From Arcobacteraceae bacterium (GTDB lineage Bacteria > Campylobacterota > Campylobacteria > Campylobacterales > Arcobacteraceae): 58,981 bases of DNA. The position numbers were made by a program, and so were the translations under genes. Position 1 is the stretch's first letter; every line of letters begins with the position of its first letter. The notes under the pieces were generated by a model. That model did not search any database. It saw nothing but the letters and a program-made list of their open reading frames with translations, and was not told the DNA's origin. This document shows, one piece after another, positions 9,188 through 17,780 of the stretch. The stretch spans positions 1-58,981 of the forward strand of contig JAGLOP010000014.1 in NCBI GenBank assembly GCA_023138835.1. Direction: 5' to 3'.

Positions 9188-9754
9188 ATGATAGATATCC
9201 CTTGTGTAATTTTAGCAGGGGGTAAAAGCAGCCGAATGGGGGAAGACAAATCTTTTCTTCCCTTTGGTAAATATCCAACATTGATTGAGTATCAGTATAA
9301 TAAACTTTCTCAAGTATTCTCAAAAGTCTATATCTCTTCCAAGACCGATAAGTTTGATTTTACAGCAAATCTTATTTTAGATAATGAAGATATTTCTTCT
9401 CCAATGGTTGCATTACAATCTATATTGAAAAAATTTAACAATAAAGTATTTATTATAACTGTAGATATTCCACTTGTAAAACAAGAAACTATAAATACAC
9501 TTGTTAAAAACTCAAATAATTATGATATAACAATTGCTGCAGATAAAGATAAGATACATAATCTTTGCGGTATATTTTCTAAAGACTTACTAAATAAAAT
9601 CAATACATACCTAATAGATAACATACATAAAATAAATTATTTAATTAAAAATTCAAAGACAAATTATATAAATTTCGAAGACTCTTCTCAATTTATCAAT
9701 ATCAATACAAAAGAAGAATATAAAAAAGCCCTAACTATTTATAAGAAATACTAA
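9188..9754 (+). CDS. mobA: Molybdenum cofactor guanylyltransferase
   Basis: The 188-residue protein has an N-terminal nucleotide-binding signature, VILAGGKSSRMGEDKSFLPF, characteristic of MobA, and an acidic metal-binding region in ITVDIPLV. MobA transfers GMP from GTP to molybdopterin to form the guanine dinucleotide cofactor used by DMSO-reductase-type enzymes such as formate dehydrogenase and nitrate reductase. It starts 6 bases after leuC and is probably co-transcribed with it. No other molybdopterin gene is nearby. Confidence 0.9.
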   Translation: MIDIPCVILAGGKSSRMGEDKSFLPFGKYPTLIEYQYNKLSQVFSKVYISSKTDKFDFTANLILDNEDISSPMVALQSILKKFNNKVFIITVDIPLVKQETINTLVKNSNNYDITIAADKDKIHNLCGIFSKDLLNKINTYLIDNIHKINYLIKNSKTNYINFEDSSQFININTKEEYKKALTIYKKY

Positions 9755-9800
9755 TTATTCATATTAGCTGACCACTGTTCAGTTTAAGTTAACTATTATT

Positions 9801-9814
9801 TTTTTTGTGATAAT
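9801..9814 (+). promoter_or_regulatory. Putative promoter for the SQR-like flavoprotein gene
   Basis: A run of T bases leads into TGTGATAAT, an extended -10-like element (GATAAT at 9809-9814). There is no recognisable -35, as expected for sigma-70 promoters of Campylobacterota. The gene starts 44 bases downstream, behind a good AAAGGA ribosome-binding site. Confidence 0.45.
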
Positions 9815-9858
9815 CTACCATCAGTTATTTTAAACAAAAACAACATAAAGGAAACAAT

Positions 9859-11355
9859 ATGGAAAATAGAAATCTTAAGAGAGATTTAGAACAATTAGAT
9901 AGTATCTTAAAAGAGCAAGGTATTTCTAGAAGAGATGCAATGAAGGTAATGGGTCTTGGTGGTGCTGCATTTATGGTAGGTGGAACTGAAGCTGAAGCTG
10001 CAACTTCTTTAGAAGCTAGCAGTGCTAAAGGGAAGATCGTAATTATTGGTGGTGGTTTAGCTGGTATGTCAACAGCTGCTAGACTTACAAATAGTTTATC
10101 AAATCCTGATATTACTGTAATTGAACCAGAAGCACTTTCTTGTTCATACCAACCAGGTCAAACTTTAATTGGTGCTGGTCTTTGGGAAAAAAGTGATATA
10201 GCTTATAAAAGAGATGATTTTGTACCAAGCGGAACAAAAATTATTAAAGAAAAAGCTGTAGAATTTGATCCAGACAACAATACAGTTACAACTGACAAAG
10301 GTACTAAAGTATCTTATGATTATATGATTATTGCTGCTGGTGTAAAACTTAACTATGCTGCAATTAAAGGTTTAGAAGAAGCTGGTGAAGCTTATTCTTC
10401 AGGAAATAACTCTAAATTAGTTAGAGTTCTTGATTCTGTTGGTGCATCTTCAATTTATACTGCTGATGGTTCTGCTGCAACATGGACAAATATGAAAAAA
10501 TTTATCGCTGCTGCTAAAAGTGGTAAAAATGTTAAAGGTGTATTTACACATCCAAATACACCAATTAAATGTGGTGGTGCTCCAAAGAAAATCATGTATC
10601 TTATGAACTCTAGATTAGAAGAAGCTGGTGGAAGCGCTAGAGCAAACGCTGATTTACATTTCTATCCAAACGGTGGTGGAATGTTCGGTATTAAAAATTA
10701 CCATAAAGCAATTGTAAAACAATTTGAAGCTAGAAATATGAATTATTCTTACAAGCATAACTTAGTTGAAGTTAAAGATGGTAAAGCAATCTTTGATCAT
10801 CATTCAAAAGTTAAAGGTAATTATGATGAAGATTTAGAAGAGTATGAAATGATTACTAAACATGAAAGAGTTGAAGCTGATTTTGATTTCTTACATATTA
10901 CTCCTCCAATGAAAGCTCCGGATGAGATTGGTAAATCTAAAGTTGGTTCTAAAAAAGGTTGGGTACCTGTTAATAAAGAAACATTACAACACGCTAGATA
11001 TAAAAATGTTTTTGCACTAGGTGATATTGCTGCTGTTCCTATGGGTAAAACTGGTGGGTCTGCAAGAAAACAATATAAAGTTGTAGTAAACAATGTTATT
11101 TCTATGATGGAATCTGGAAGTATCCCATCAACTAATATTAAATATGCAGGATATACAGTATGTCCACTTATTACAAGTATCGGTACTGTTATGTTAGCTG
11201 AGTTTAACTGGGCATCTAAGAAAACAGGTGACGGTTCAAATGCTGCAATGACATCTCTTCTTGACCCTACAAAAGAAAGATACATTTGGTGGTTATTAAA
11301 ATTCTACTTGCTTAAACCAATGACAGTTTATGGTATGTTAGCAGGAAAAGCATAA
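9859..11355 (+). CDS. FAD-dependent sulfide:quinone oxidoreductase-like protein with Tat-type leader
   Basis: The 498-residue protein has a twin-arginine motif (SRRDAMK, Arg24-Arg25) before a hydrophobic stretch, then the FAD-binding GKIVIIGGGLAGMS (about 58-71). Cys238 in TPIKCGGAPKKIMYL and Cys435 in YTVCPLIT align with the two catalytic cysteines of sulfide:quinone oxidoreductases. Cys95 (LSCSYQPGQ) is a third candidate. The family oxidises sulfide to polysulfide and passes electrons to quinone at the periplasmic face of the membrane. A strong AAAGGA site, its own likely promoter and terminator, and codon usage rich in GCT and GGT suggest high expression. Flavocytochrome c sulfide dehydrogenase is the main alternative, but there is no cytochrome gene nearby. 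Confidence 0.83.
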   Translation: MENRNLKRDLEQLDSILKEQGISRRDAMKVMGLGGAAFMVGGTEAEAATSLEASSAKGKIVIIGGGLAGMSTAARLTNSLSNPDITVIEPEALSCSYQPGQTLIGAGLWEKSDIAYKRDDFVPSGTKIIKEKAVEFDPDNNTVTTDKGTKVSYDYMIIAAGVKLNYAAIKGLEEAGEAYSSGNNSKLVRVLDSVGASSIYTADGSAATWTNMKKFIAAAKSGKNVKGVFTHPNTPIKCGGAPKKIMYLMNSRLEEAGGSARANADLHFYPNGGGMFGIKNYHKAIVKQFEARNMNYSYKHNLVEVKDGKAIFDHHSKVKGNYDEDLEEYEMITKHERVEADFDFLHITPPMKAPDEIGKSKVGSKKGWVPVNKETLQHARYKNVFALGDIAAVPMGKTGGSARKQYKVVVNNVISMMESGSIPSTNIKYAGYTVCPLITSIGTVMLAEFNWASKKTGDGSNAAMTSLLDPTKERYIWWLLKFYLLKPMTVYGMLAGKA

Positions 11356-11382
11356 TCTTATAACTCTTAAGATTAACTTTTT

Positions 11383-11417
11383 AAAAAGCCCTAAGCCTTT
11401 TGGTTTAGGGCTTTTTT
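11383..11417 (+). terminator. Rho-independent terminator after the SQR-like gene
   Basis: AAAAAGCCCTAAGCC (11383-11397) pairs with GGTTTAGGGCTTTTTT (11402-11417), with one G-T wobble and a TTTT loop. The 3' arm runs into the T tract. Confidence 0.92.
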
Positions 11418-11465
11418 ATTGACTTTAATATATAATACCAAAAATTTTAAATTAGGATTAAATTT

Positions 11466-11687
11466 ATGAAAAAAGAACTATTAGTTTATATTGGTATATT
11501 TTTATTTTTAGCAATAGGAATGCACTTCAAACAGTGGATAGACCATCCAATAGACCACTTAATTAATTTACCGCATGGCGGTGCATTTGGAGTACCTGGA
11601 ACACTCCATCCATTTGTATTTAGTTTAATTGTTTATTTAATAGTATGGTTACCAAGATCAATATTTAAAAAGAAGTCTAAAGATTAA
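11466..11687 (+). CDS. Small two-helix membrane protein of unknown function
   Basis: I do not recognise this 73-residue protein. It has a hydrophobic helix (about 5-20), a His-rich loop (about 20-48, with HFKQWIDHPIDH and LPHGG), a second hydrophobic helix (about 50-65) and a basic tail ending KKSKD. The five histidines between the helices could bind a metal or haem, but nothing proves it. The start has TTAGGATT upstream. It is convergent with lspA: the two stop codons overlap inside a 30-bp perfect palindrome, so the last residues of both proteins are encoded by the same DNA. Confidence 0.7.
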   Translation: MKKELLVYIGIFLFLAIGMHFKQWIDHPIDHLINLPHGGAFGVPGTLHPFVFSLIVYLIVWLPRSIFKKKSKD

Positions 11688-11700
11688 TCTTTAGACTTCT
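11671..11700. terminator. Perfect 30-bp palindrome shared by two convergent genes
   Basis: AGAAGTCTAAAGATT (11671-11685) is followed directly by its exact reverse complement. The centre TTAA holds both stop codons: TAA at 11685-11687 on plus and at 11686-11684 on minus. On the minus strand the hairpin is followed by TTTTT, so it should terminate lspA transcription. On plus there is no T run. Confidence 0.75.
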
Positions 11701-12142
11701 CATCTGCTGAAGCTTGATAATTTAAAATCACTATCCAAACTACAGCAATATCTATTAATACATCTGCTAAATTAAATATAGCAAAATCAAATCCACAGTG
11801 CCAGTAAACATAATCAACTACACCGCCATGGATAAATCTATCATAAATATTACTAACCCCTCCTGCAAGGAGTAAGGCAACGGGCAAATAATAAATTTTA
11901 AAAACATCTTTATTAAAGGCTAAGTATATAAGCCCGCTTAGCATTAGAACTATTTGAATATATTTTAAATATTCCTGCAAAAATTCAAACATAGAAAATG
12001 CCACACCATAATTATATGCAAGGACTAAAGAGATACAGTCCCAGTGCTTAACCCAGCCTTCTACAAAAATAAATTTTATATATTGGTCAATAATAAAAAG
12101 TACAATAAAAATTGAACTAAATATAAACAGTTTTCTTAGCAT
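11684..12142 (-). CDS. lspA: Lipoprotein signal peptidase (signal peptidase II)
   Basis: The 152-residue inner-membrane protein has four predicted helices. The conserved catalytic aspartates are in [16 protein letters not shown] and FNLADVLID, and the N-terminal region contains IDQYIK. It cleaves the signal peptides of diacylglyceryl-modified prolipoproteins. Its start overlaps the end of glmM by 7 bases (TTATGCTAA), indicating translational coupling, an arrangement common in this phylum. Its C-terminus EKSKD is encoded within the palindrome shared with the convergent small gene. Confidence 0.95.
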   Translation of the reverse strand: MLRKLFIFSSIFIVLFIIDQYIKFIFVEGWVKHWDCISLVLAYNYGVAFSMFEFLQEYLKYIQIVLMLSGLIYLAFNKDVFKIYYLPVALLLAGGVSNIYDRFIHGGVVDYVYWHCGFDFAIFNLADVLIDIAVVWIVILNYQASADEKSKD

Positions 12143-13473
12143 AAATTCTTTTTAATAAAATCTACTAATTTTGACATGCTGTCTTCTACTAGTTTCTGCT
12201 CTTTTCCCTCAAGTAAAAGTCTAATTTTGTTTTCAGTTCCGGAGTATCTTATTAAGTCTCGAAGCCCCAGTTCTCTAAATTCTTGAAGTAATTCTTCTAA
12301 TCCTTTAATTTGTTCTAATGGAACTTTTTCTTCAACAATTAAGTTTTTAAGAATTTGAGGATAAAGTTCAAAAGGATTTAATATTTCACTAGCTTTCTTT
12401 CCACTGCTAATAATCATAGCAATAACTTGAAGTGCGGAGGCCAATCCATCTCCGGTTTTAGCAACATCACTAAAGATAATATGTCCACTTTGTTCTCCGC
12501 CAAAATTGATCTTTTGTTCTCTCATGATTTCAAGAACATATTTATCGCCGACATTTGCTCTGTAAAGTTTAATTCCATTTTTTTCTAAATAATCTTCTAA
12601 AGCTTTATTACTCATAACAGTTGCGACACAACCGTCACCTTGTAATAAATCTTTTGATTGTAAATAAGTTGCTATTGCACCTATTAGTTTATCACCGTCA
12701 ATAACTTCACCATTTTCATCAACCACTACAAGTCTATCAGCATCACCGTCTAAGGCAATCCCAATATCAGCACGATGATTAATTACTAATTTACCTAATG
12801 CTTTTGGATATAAAGCACCGCATTCATCATTAATATTAAATCCATCAGGCTTATCATTTACAGTAATTACATCAGCGCCTAATTCTTCTAAAATTGTAGG
12901 GCCTACTTTATATGCCGCACCATTGGCACAATCTAAAACAATTCGCATATTATTTAATGTTAAATCTTTTGGAAATGAGCTTTTAATAGATACAATATAT
13001 CGACCGATTACATCATTAATCCTTTTTGCCTTTCCTATATTCTTATCAGTACATTGAAATTTTTGTAATAATTTATCATCATAAAATATATCTTCAATCT
13101 CTTTTTCGATATTTGTACTAAATTTATTTCCATGAGCATCAAAAAATTTAACACCATTATCTTCAAAAGAGTTATGTGAAGCACTTAGCATTATCCCTGC
13201 GTCACATCTCATAGATTCAGTTAAATATGCAATAGCAGGTGTTGGCATAGGACCTATTTGTATCACATCAAAACCAACAGATGTAAATCCGCTTACAAGG
13301 GCATTTTCTATCATGTAACCGCTTCTTCTGGTATCTTTACCCAATAATATTCTTTTTGTTTTTGAATATTTTTTAAAATAAATTCCAGCAGCTTGTGCTA
13401 ATTTTAATGCGGTTATCGCGTCAAGAAAAATTCCCGCTTTCCCTCTTACTCCATCTGTTCCAAATAGCTTCAT
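12136..13473 (-). CDS. glmM: Phosphoglucosamine mutase
   Basis: The 445-residue protein begins [11 protein letters not shown] and carries the phosphoserine loop [13 protein letters not shown] (Ser99), the magnesium loop DGDADR, the sugar-binding GEQSGH and the C-terminal phosphate-binding RYSGTEN. It converts glucosamine-6-phosphate to glucosamine-1-phosphate for UDP-GlcNAc, peptidoglycan and LPS. The length is normal. It is transcribed divergently from rpsT and is followed by lspA with overlapping ends. The start has AAAGAAG upstream. Confidence 0.96.
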   Translation of the reverse strand: MKLFGTDGVRGKAGIFLDAITALKLAQAAGIYFKKYSKTKRILLGKDTRRSGYMIENALVSGFTSVGFDVIQIGPMPTPAIAYLTESMRCDAGIMLSASHNSFEDNGVKFFDAHGNKFSTNIEKEIEDIFYDDKLLQKFQCTDKNIGKAKRINDVIGRYIVSIKSSFPKDLTLNNMRIVLDCANGAAYKVGPTILEELGADVITVNDKPDGFNINDECGALYPKALGKLVINHRADIGIALDGDADRLVVVDENGEVIDGDKLIGAIATYLQSKDLLQGDGCVATVMSNKALEDYLEKNGIKLYRANVGDKYVLEIMREQKINFGGEQSGHIIFSDVAKTGDGLASALQVIAMIISSGKKASEILNPFELYPQILKNLIVEEKVPLEQIKGLEELLQEFRELGLRDLIRYSGTENKIRLLLEGKEQKLVEDSMSKLVDFIKKNLC

Positions 13474-13618
13474 TTAAACTTCTTTCATTTAGTTTGTGAT
13501 ATATAATGTGATTTTATCTAATATATACTTAAAAATTATAGACTTGCCCAAAGCTAATATTAAGATATATTTAAGTATTATTGCAGACTTAAATTTTATG
13601 AACAAGGATTAAACAGCT

Positions 13619-13879
13619 ATGGCAAATCATAAACAAGCTGCAAAAAGAGCAAGACAAACAATCGTTAGAACAGAGAGAAACAGATTCTATAAAACTAGAA
13701 TTAAAAATATTACCAAAGCAGTAATAGAAGCAGTAGAAGCATCTGATAAAGAAGCAGCAGCAACAGCAATGAAAACAGCAAATAAATATTTACACCACTG
13801 TGTAAGTAAAAAAATTCTTAAAAAAGAAAATGCTGCTAGAAAAGTTAGTAGATTACAAATTAAAGTAAACGCAATATAA
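13619..13879 (+). CDS. rpsT: 30S ribosomal protein S20
   Basis: This 86-residue, strongly basic protein begins [13 protein letters not shown], typical of S20. It binds 16S rRNA early in small-subunit assembly. An AAGGA site lies upstream. It stands alone between a divergent glmM and a strong terminator, so it is probably transcribed by itself, with some read-through into prfA. Confidence 0.96.
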   Translation: MANHKQAAKRARQTIVRTERNRFYKTRIKNITKAVIEAVEASDKEAAATAMKTANKYLHHCVSKKILKKENAARKVSRLQIKVNAI

Positions 13880-13887
13880 CTTTTTTT

Positions 13888-13915
13888 GACCACTTTATTA
13901 AAGGTGGTCACTTTT
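13888..13915 (+). terminator. Rho-independent terminator after rpsT
   Basis: TGACCACTTT pairs with AAAGGTGGTCA (ending 13910), with one wobble, and CTTTTC follows. It lies 9 bases after the rpsT stop codon. Confidence 0.8.
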
Positions 13916-13946
13916 CATTCACCAAATTAACTAATTAGGTACTTCA

Positions 13947-15014
13947 ATGTTACAAAACAAACTACAAAAATTTATTGATAGATTTAATGAAATAAATGAT
14001 TTATTAATACTTCCAGACACTTTAAAAGATATTAAAAAAATTACTGAGCTTTCACGAGAACAATCAGGAATTAAAAAAGTTGTTGAAGCTGCACATGAAT
14101 ATAATCAAATTATAGAAGATATTGAAGAAAATAAGATGCTTTTAGGTGATGAAGAATTAGGTGAATTAGCAAAAGAAGAATTAAAAGAGTTAGAAAAAAG
14201 AAAACCTGAACTAGAAGATGAGATAAAGATTCTTTTACTTCCAACAGATCCAAATGATAATAAAAATATCTATGTAGAACTTCGAGCAGGAGCCGGTGGA
14301 GACGAAGCTGGTTTATTTGTAGCTGATCTGTTTAGGACATATATAAAATATGCTGAAAATCAAGGTTGGAAAACTGAGATTATGAACTCAAGTGAATCTG
14401 AAGCCGGTGGATATAAGGAGATGGTATTTCTTGTAAAAGGTGAATCTGTTTATAGTAAGATGAAATTTGAATCTGGAGTTCACAGGGTACAAAGAGTACC
14501 TGCAACTGAAACACAAGGTAGAGTTCACACTTCTGCAATTACCGTTGCTATTATCCCTGAAGTTGATGATGTTGAAATTGAGATTAAAGCGGAAGATTTA
14601 AAGATAGATACAATGAGAGCATCTGGATGTGGAGGACAATCTGTAAATACTACTGATAGTGCTATACGAATTACACACCTTCCAACAGGACTAGTTGTAA
14701 CAAATCAAGATCAAAAATCTCAACATAAAAATAGAGACAAAGCTATGAAAGTTTTAAAGGCCAGACTTTATGACCTGCAAGAACAAGAAAGAATGGAAAA
14801 AGAGGGAGCTGATAGAAAAGCCCAAGTTGGAAGTGGTGACAGAAGTGCTAGAATTAGAACTTATAATTACCCGCAAGGGCGAATCTCTGACCATAGAATC
14901 AACTTAACATTGTACCGACTTGATGCTATTATGAACGATGGTCTTTTAGATGAAATCATTGATCCTTTAATTGCTGACCATCAAGCTAAACTTATGGAGA
15001 TGGCGGGAGTATAG
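13947..15014 (+). CDS. prfA: Peptide chain release factor 1
   Basis: The 355-residue class I release factor carries the catalytic GGQ in SGCGGQSVN (methylated by PrmC in the family) and the domain-3 region [11 protein letters not shown]. It recognises UAA and UAG and hydrolyses peptidyl-tRNA. The sequence [18 protein letters not shown] is conserved in RF1/RF2, and the codon-recognition region before it suits RF1. It has a perfect terminator 17 bases after its stop. Confidence 0.96.
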   Translation: MLQNKLQKFIDRFNEINDLLILPDTLKDIKKITELSREQSGIKKVVEAAHEYNQIIEDIEENKMLLGDEELGELAKEELKELEKRKPELEDEIKILLLPTDPNDNKNIYVELRAGAGGDEAGLFVADLFRTYIKYAENQGWKTEIMNSSESEAGGYKEMVFLVKGESVYSKMKFESGVHRVQRVPATETQGRVHTSAITVAIIPEVDDVEIEIKAEDLKIDTMRASGCGGQSVNTTDSAIRITHLPTGLVVTNQDQKSQHKNRDKAMKVLKARLYDLQEQERMEKEGADRKAQVGSGDRSARIRTYNYPQGRISDHRINLTLYRLDAIMNDGLLDEIIDPLIADHQAKLMEMAGV

Positions 15015-15031
15015 AACTATATTCTGATATT

Positions 15032-15065
15032 AAAAAGGGAGGTATTTATTTACCTCCCTTTTTTT
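15032..15065 (+). terminator. Rho-independent terminator after prfA
   Basis: AAAAAGGGAGGTA (15032-15044) pairs perfectly over 13 bp with TACCTCCCTTTTT (15051-15063) around a six-base loop, then two more T bases. Confidence 0.95.
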
Positions 15066-15128
15066 ATGGATATTATAGGTATAATATTCAATATTTATAA
15101 ATATATTTTGTTAAAGGAATAAATAAAA

Positions 15129-16364
15129 ATGCAAAAATTTTTAGAAGACGCAAAAAATGCAAGTGGCGTTATTGCTACTTTAAGTGGTGCAGTTAAAAAT
15201 AAAGTTTTAAAAGATATGGCAGATGCTTTAATATCAAATCAAAACTTTATTATAGAAGAAAATACAAAAGATATGAAAGCTGGAGAGATAAATAATCTAA
15301 GTTCAGCTTTAATGGATAGACTTTTATTAAATGAACAAAGAGTACAAGGAATGGCAACAGCTATTAAAGAAATAGCTTCTTTAAAAGAACCAATAGGACG
15401 AACGCTAGATGGCTGGGTTGTTGAAAATGGTATGAATATCCAAAAAACTTCTGTACCAATTGGTGTGATTGGTATCATTTATGAAAGTCGTCCAAATGTT
15501 ACAAGTGATACAGCGGCACTTTGTTTTAAAAGTGGTAATATCTGTATTTTAAAAGGTGGAAAAGAAGCTGAATTTTCAAATCAGGCAATTGCTAAAATAT
15601 TACAAAATGTGTTAGCTTCAAATGATTTACCTACAAGTGCTATTTCACTTTTACCGGACAGCTCAAGAGAGGGTGTGGCAAATTTAATAAAACAAGATAA
15701 GTTTGTTGATTTAATCATCCCAAGAGGTGGTGAAGCACTGATTTCATTTGTAAGTAAAAATGCAACCGTTCCCGTAGTAAAACATGATAAGGGACTTTGT
15801 CATACATATATTGATGAAGATGCAAATATTCAAAAAGCTTTAGATGTATGTTTAAATGCAAAGTGTAGAAGAGTTGGTATTTGTGGTGCTATGGAAACTA
15901 TGCTGGTACATGAAAATATCGCAGTAGAAATTTTACCATTGCTTCAAAATGAGTTTGCAAAATTTGATACAGAACTTAGAGGTTGTGAGAATACTCAAAA
16001 AATAATCGATGTAACACTTGCAACTACTGAAGATTTTGATACTGAATATTTAGATAATATCTTATCAATTAAAATTGTAAAAGATGTAAATGAAGCAATT
16101 AAACACATCTCTATATACGGTTCAGGACACAGTGATGCAATTATCACAGAAAACTATACAAATGCAGAAGAATTTTTAAATAATATTGATTCGGCTTGTG
16201 TATATCTAAATGCGAGTACACAATTTACAGATGGCGGAGAATTTGGATTTGGTGCTGAAGTTGGAATTAGTACAAATAAACTTCACGCAAGAGGACCAAT
16301 GGGGATAAATGAACTTACTACTTATAAATTTAAAATTTATGGTAATGGACAAACAAGAGCATGA
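15129..16364 (+). CDS. proA: Glutamate-5-semialdehyde dehydrogenase (gamma-glutamyl phosphate reductase)
   Basis: The 411-residue protein belongs to the aldehyde dehydrogenase superfamily. It reduces gamma-glutamyl phosphate with NADPH in proline biosynthesis. Visible are IYESRPNV, the LIIPRGG loop, the catalytic Cys252 in RVGICGAMET and the C-terminal ARGPMGINELTTYK. An AAAGGA site precedes the ATG. Its last four bases overlap the start of the following phosphohexomutase gene (ATGA), so the two are translationally coupled although functionally unrelated. proB is not in the window. Confidence 0.95.
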   Translation: MQKFLEDAKNASGVIATLSGAVKNKVLKDMADALISNQNFIIEENTKDMKAGEINNLSSALMDRLLLNEQRVQGMATAIKEIASLKEPIGRTLDGWVVENGMNIQKTSVPIGVIGIIYESRPNVTSDTAALCFKSGNICILKGGKEAEFSNQAIAKILQNVLASNDLPTSAISLLPDSSREGVANLIKQDKFVDLIIPRGGEALISFVSKNATVPVVKHDKGLCHTYIDEDANIQKALDVCLNAKCRRVGICGAMETMLVHENIAVEILPLLQNEFAKFDTELRGCENTQKIIDVTLATTEDFDTEYLDNILSIKIVKDVNEAIKHISIYGSGHSDAIITENYTNAEEFLNNIDSACVYLNASTQFTDGGEFGFGAEVGISTNKLHARGPMGINELTTYKFKIYGNGQTRA

Positions 16365-17779
16365 TAAATAAATCAATTTTTAGAGAGTACGATATAAGAG
16401 GCATAGTCCCTCAGGAACTAAATGAACAAAGTATTAAACTTTTAGGTTACTATTTTGGATTAGAAGTTATTAAACTTGCTGGTAAAAATGCCAATGTAGC
16501 AGTAGGATATGATGCTAGAACACATTCTCCTAAACTTTTTGGATACTTGACAAGTGGATTAAAAAAGGCTGATTGTGAAGTTCTTGGAATGGGTATGGTT
16601 GCTACTGGTGTGAATTATTTTGCAACTTTCCAAGAATTTAACGGTATAAAGCCTGATGCTTCTATTATGATAACAGGTAGTCATAATCCAAGTGAATACA
16701 ATGGTTTCAAAATGACCATAAATCATAAACCATTTTTTGCAGATGATATTTATAAATTAGGTGATACTATTATTGCAAACGCCGATTTAAAAATAGAAAA
16801 TGATGAAAGCTACACTAAAATTGATGTAAAATCTTTATATATTGACTGGATGGTAAAAGAATTTGATCATTTAAAAGGTATGAAACCCAAATTTATGATT
16901 GATTGTGGAAACGGAGTTGCGGATACTGTTTTAACAGAGATTTTAGATAAATTAGAGTTAAACTATGATGGTTTATTTTGCCAGCCGGATGGAACTTTCC
17001 CAAATCATCATCCAGACCCAAGCGAAGAAAAAAATCTAAAAGAAATTAAAAAAGCTTTATGTAATTCCGCAGGTACGAGGACAAAAGGTGATTATGAATA
17101 TGGTTTTGCCTATGATGGAGATGCGGATAGAATCGCATTTTTAACTAAAAACAATAATGTCAAAGGTGATATTATGGCGATACTGTTTGCTTCTACCATG
17201 GATAAACCAACTGTAATTGGTGAAGTAAAATGTACACAAGTTATGTATGATACGATTAATGCAAATGGTGGAAAAGCTATAATGTATAAAACAGGTCATA
17301 GTAATTTAAAAGTAAAAATCCAAGAAACAAATGCCGATTTTGCAGCAGAAGTTTCTGGACATATTTTCTTCAATGATAGATATTTTGGTTTTGATGATGC
17401 GATTTATGCTACATTCAGATTGTTAGAATTAGTATATAATGGGATGGATATTGATAAAGAGATTTCAAAACTTCCTAAAACTTATAGTACAGAAGAGATA
17501 AAAGTACACACAACAGAAGATGAAAAATTTAAACTTATGGATAAAATAAAAGCTCTTTTAAACGACCAAAAGAATTTACCGGCAGATTTTCCAACAATAA
17601 AAGATATTATAGATGTAGATGGCGTAAGAGTTATATTTGAAAATGGATGGGGATTAGTTAGAGCTTCAAATACTACGCCTGTACTTGTAACTAGATTTGA
17701 ATCAGATGATGAGAATACCGCAAAACAATATGAAGAACAATTGAATAATTTGATAAAAAAGGCACAAGAAAGTTTATAA
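16361..17779 (+). CDS. manB: Phosphomannomutase/phosphoglucomutase
   Basis: The 472-residue protein is of the alpha-D-phosphohexomutase family, AlgC/ManB type. It begins SIFREYDIRGI and has active-site Ser107 in MITGSHNPSEYNG, the metal loop YDGDADR, the sugar-binding AEVSGHIFF and C-terminal phosphate-binding RASNTTPVL. It interconverts mannose- or glucose-6-phosphate and the 1-phosphates for GDP-mannose or LPS sugars. It is distinct from glmM at 12136. The start overlaps proA by 4 bases, and the next gene (the large phosphatase) starts 1 base after the stop, so the signalling operon may share its transcript. Confidence 0.9.
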   Translation: MINKSIFREYDIRGIVPQELNEQSIKLLGYYFGLEVIKLAGKNANVAVGYDARTHSPKLFGYLTSGLKKADCEVLGMGMVATGVNYFATFQEFNGIKPDASIMITGSHNPSEYNGFKMTINHKPFFADDIYKLGDTIIANADLKIENDESYTKIDVKSLYIDWMVKEFDHLKGMKPKFMIDCGNGVADTVLTEILDKLELNYDGLFCQPDGTFPNHHPDPSEEKNLKEIKKALCNSAGTRTKGDYEYGFAYDGDADRIAFLTKNNNVKGDIMAILFASTMDKPTVIGEVKCTQVMYDTINANGGKAIMYKTGHSNLKVKIQETNADFAAEVSGHIFFNDRYFGFDDAIYATFRLLELVYNGMDIDKEISKLPKTYSTEEIKVHTTEDEKFKLMDKIKALLNDQKNLPADFPTIKDIIDVDGVRVIFENGWGLVRASNTTPVLVTRFESDDENTAKQYEEQLNNLIKKAQESL

Positions 17780-17780
17780 A

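Noticed and set aside
8967-9191. A second plus-strand frame of 74 codons at the end of leuC
   Set aside because: It lies entirely within the leuC coding region in another frame, and the LeuC frame carries the conserved motifs.
8800-9249. Long open frame on the minus strand inside leuC and mobA
   Set aside because: It is antisense to the strongly conserved LeuC C-terminus, has no ribosome-binding site and resembles no family; a shadow frame.
10821-11285. 154-codon minus-strand frame opposite the SQR-like gene
   Set aside because: Shadow of a biased coding sequence; the plus strand has clear FAD and cysteine motifs.
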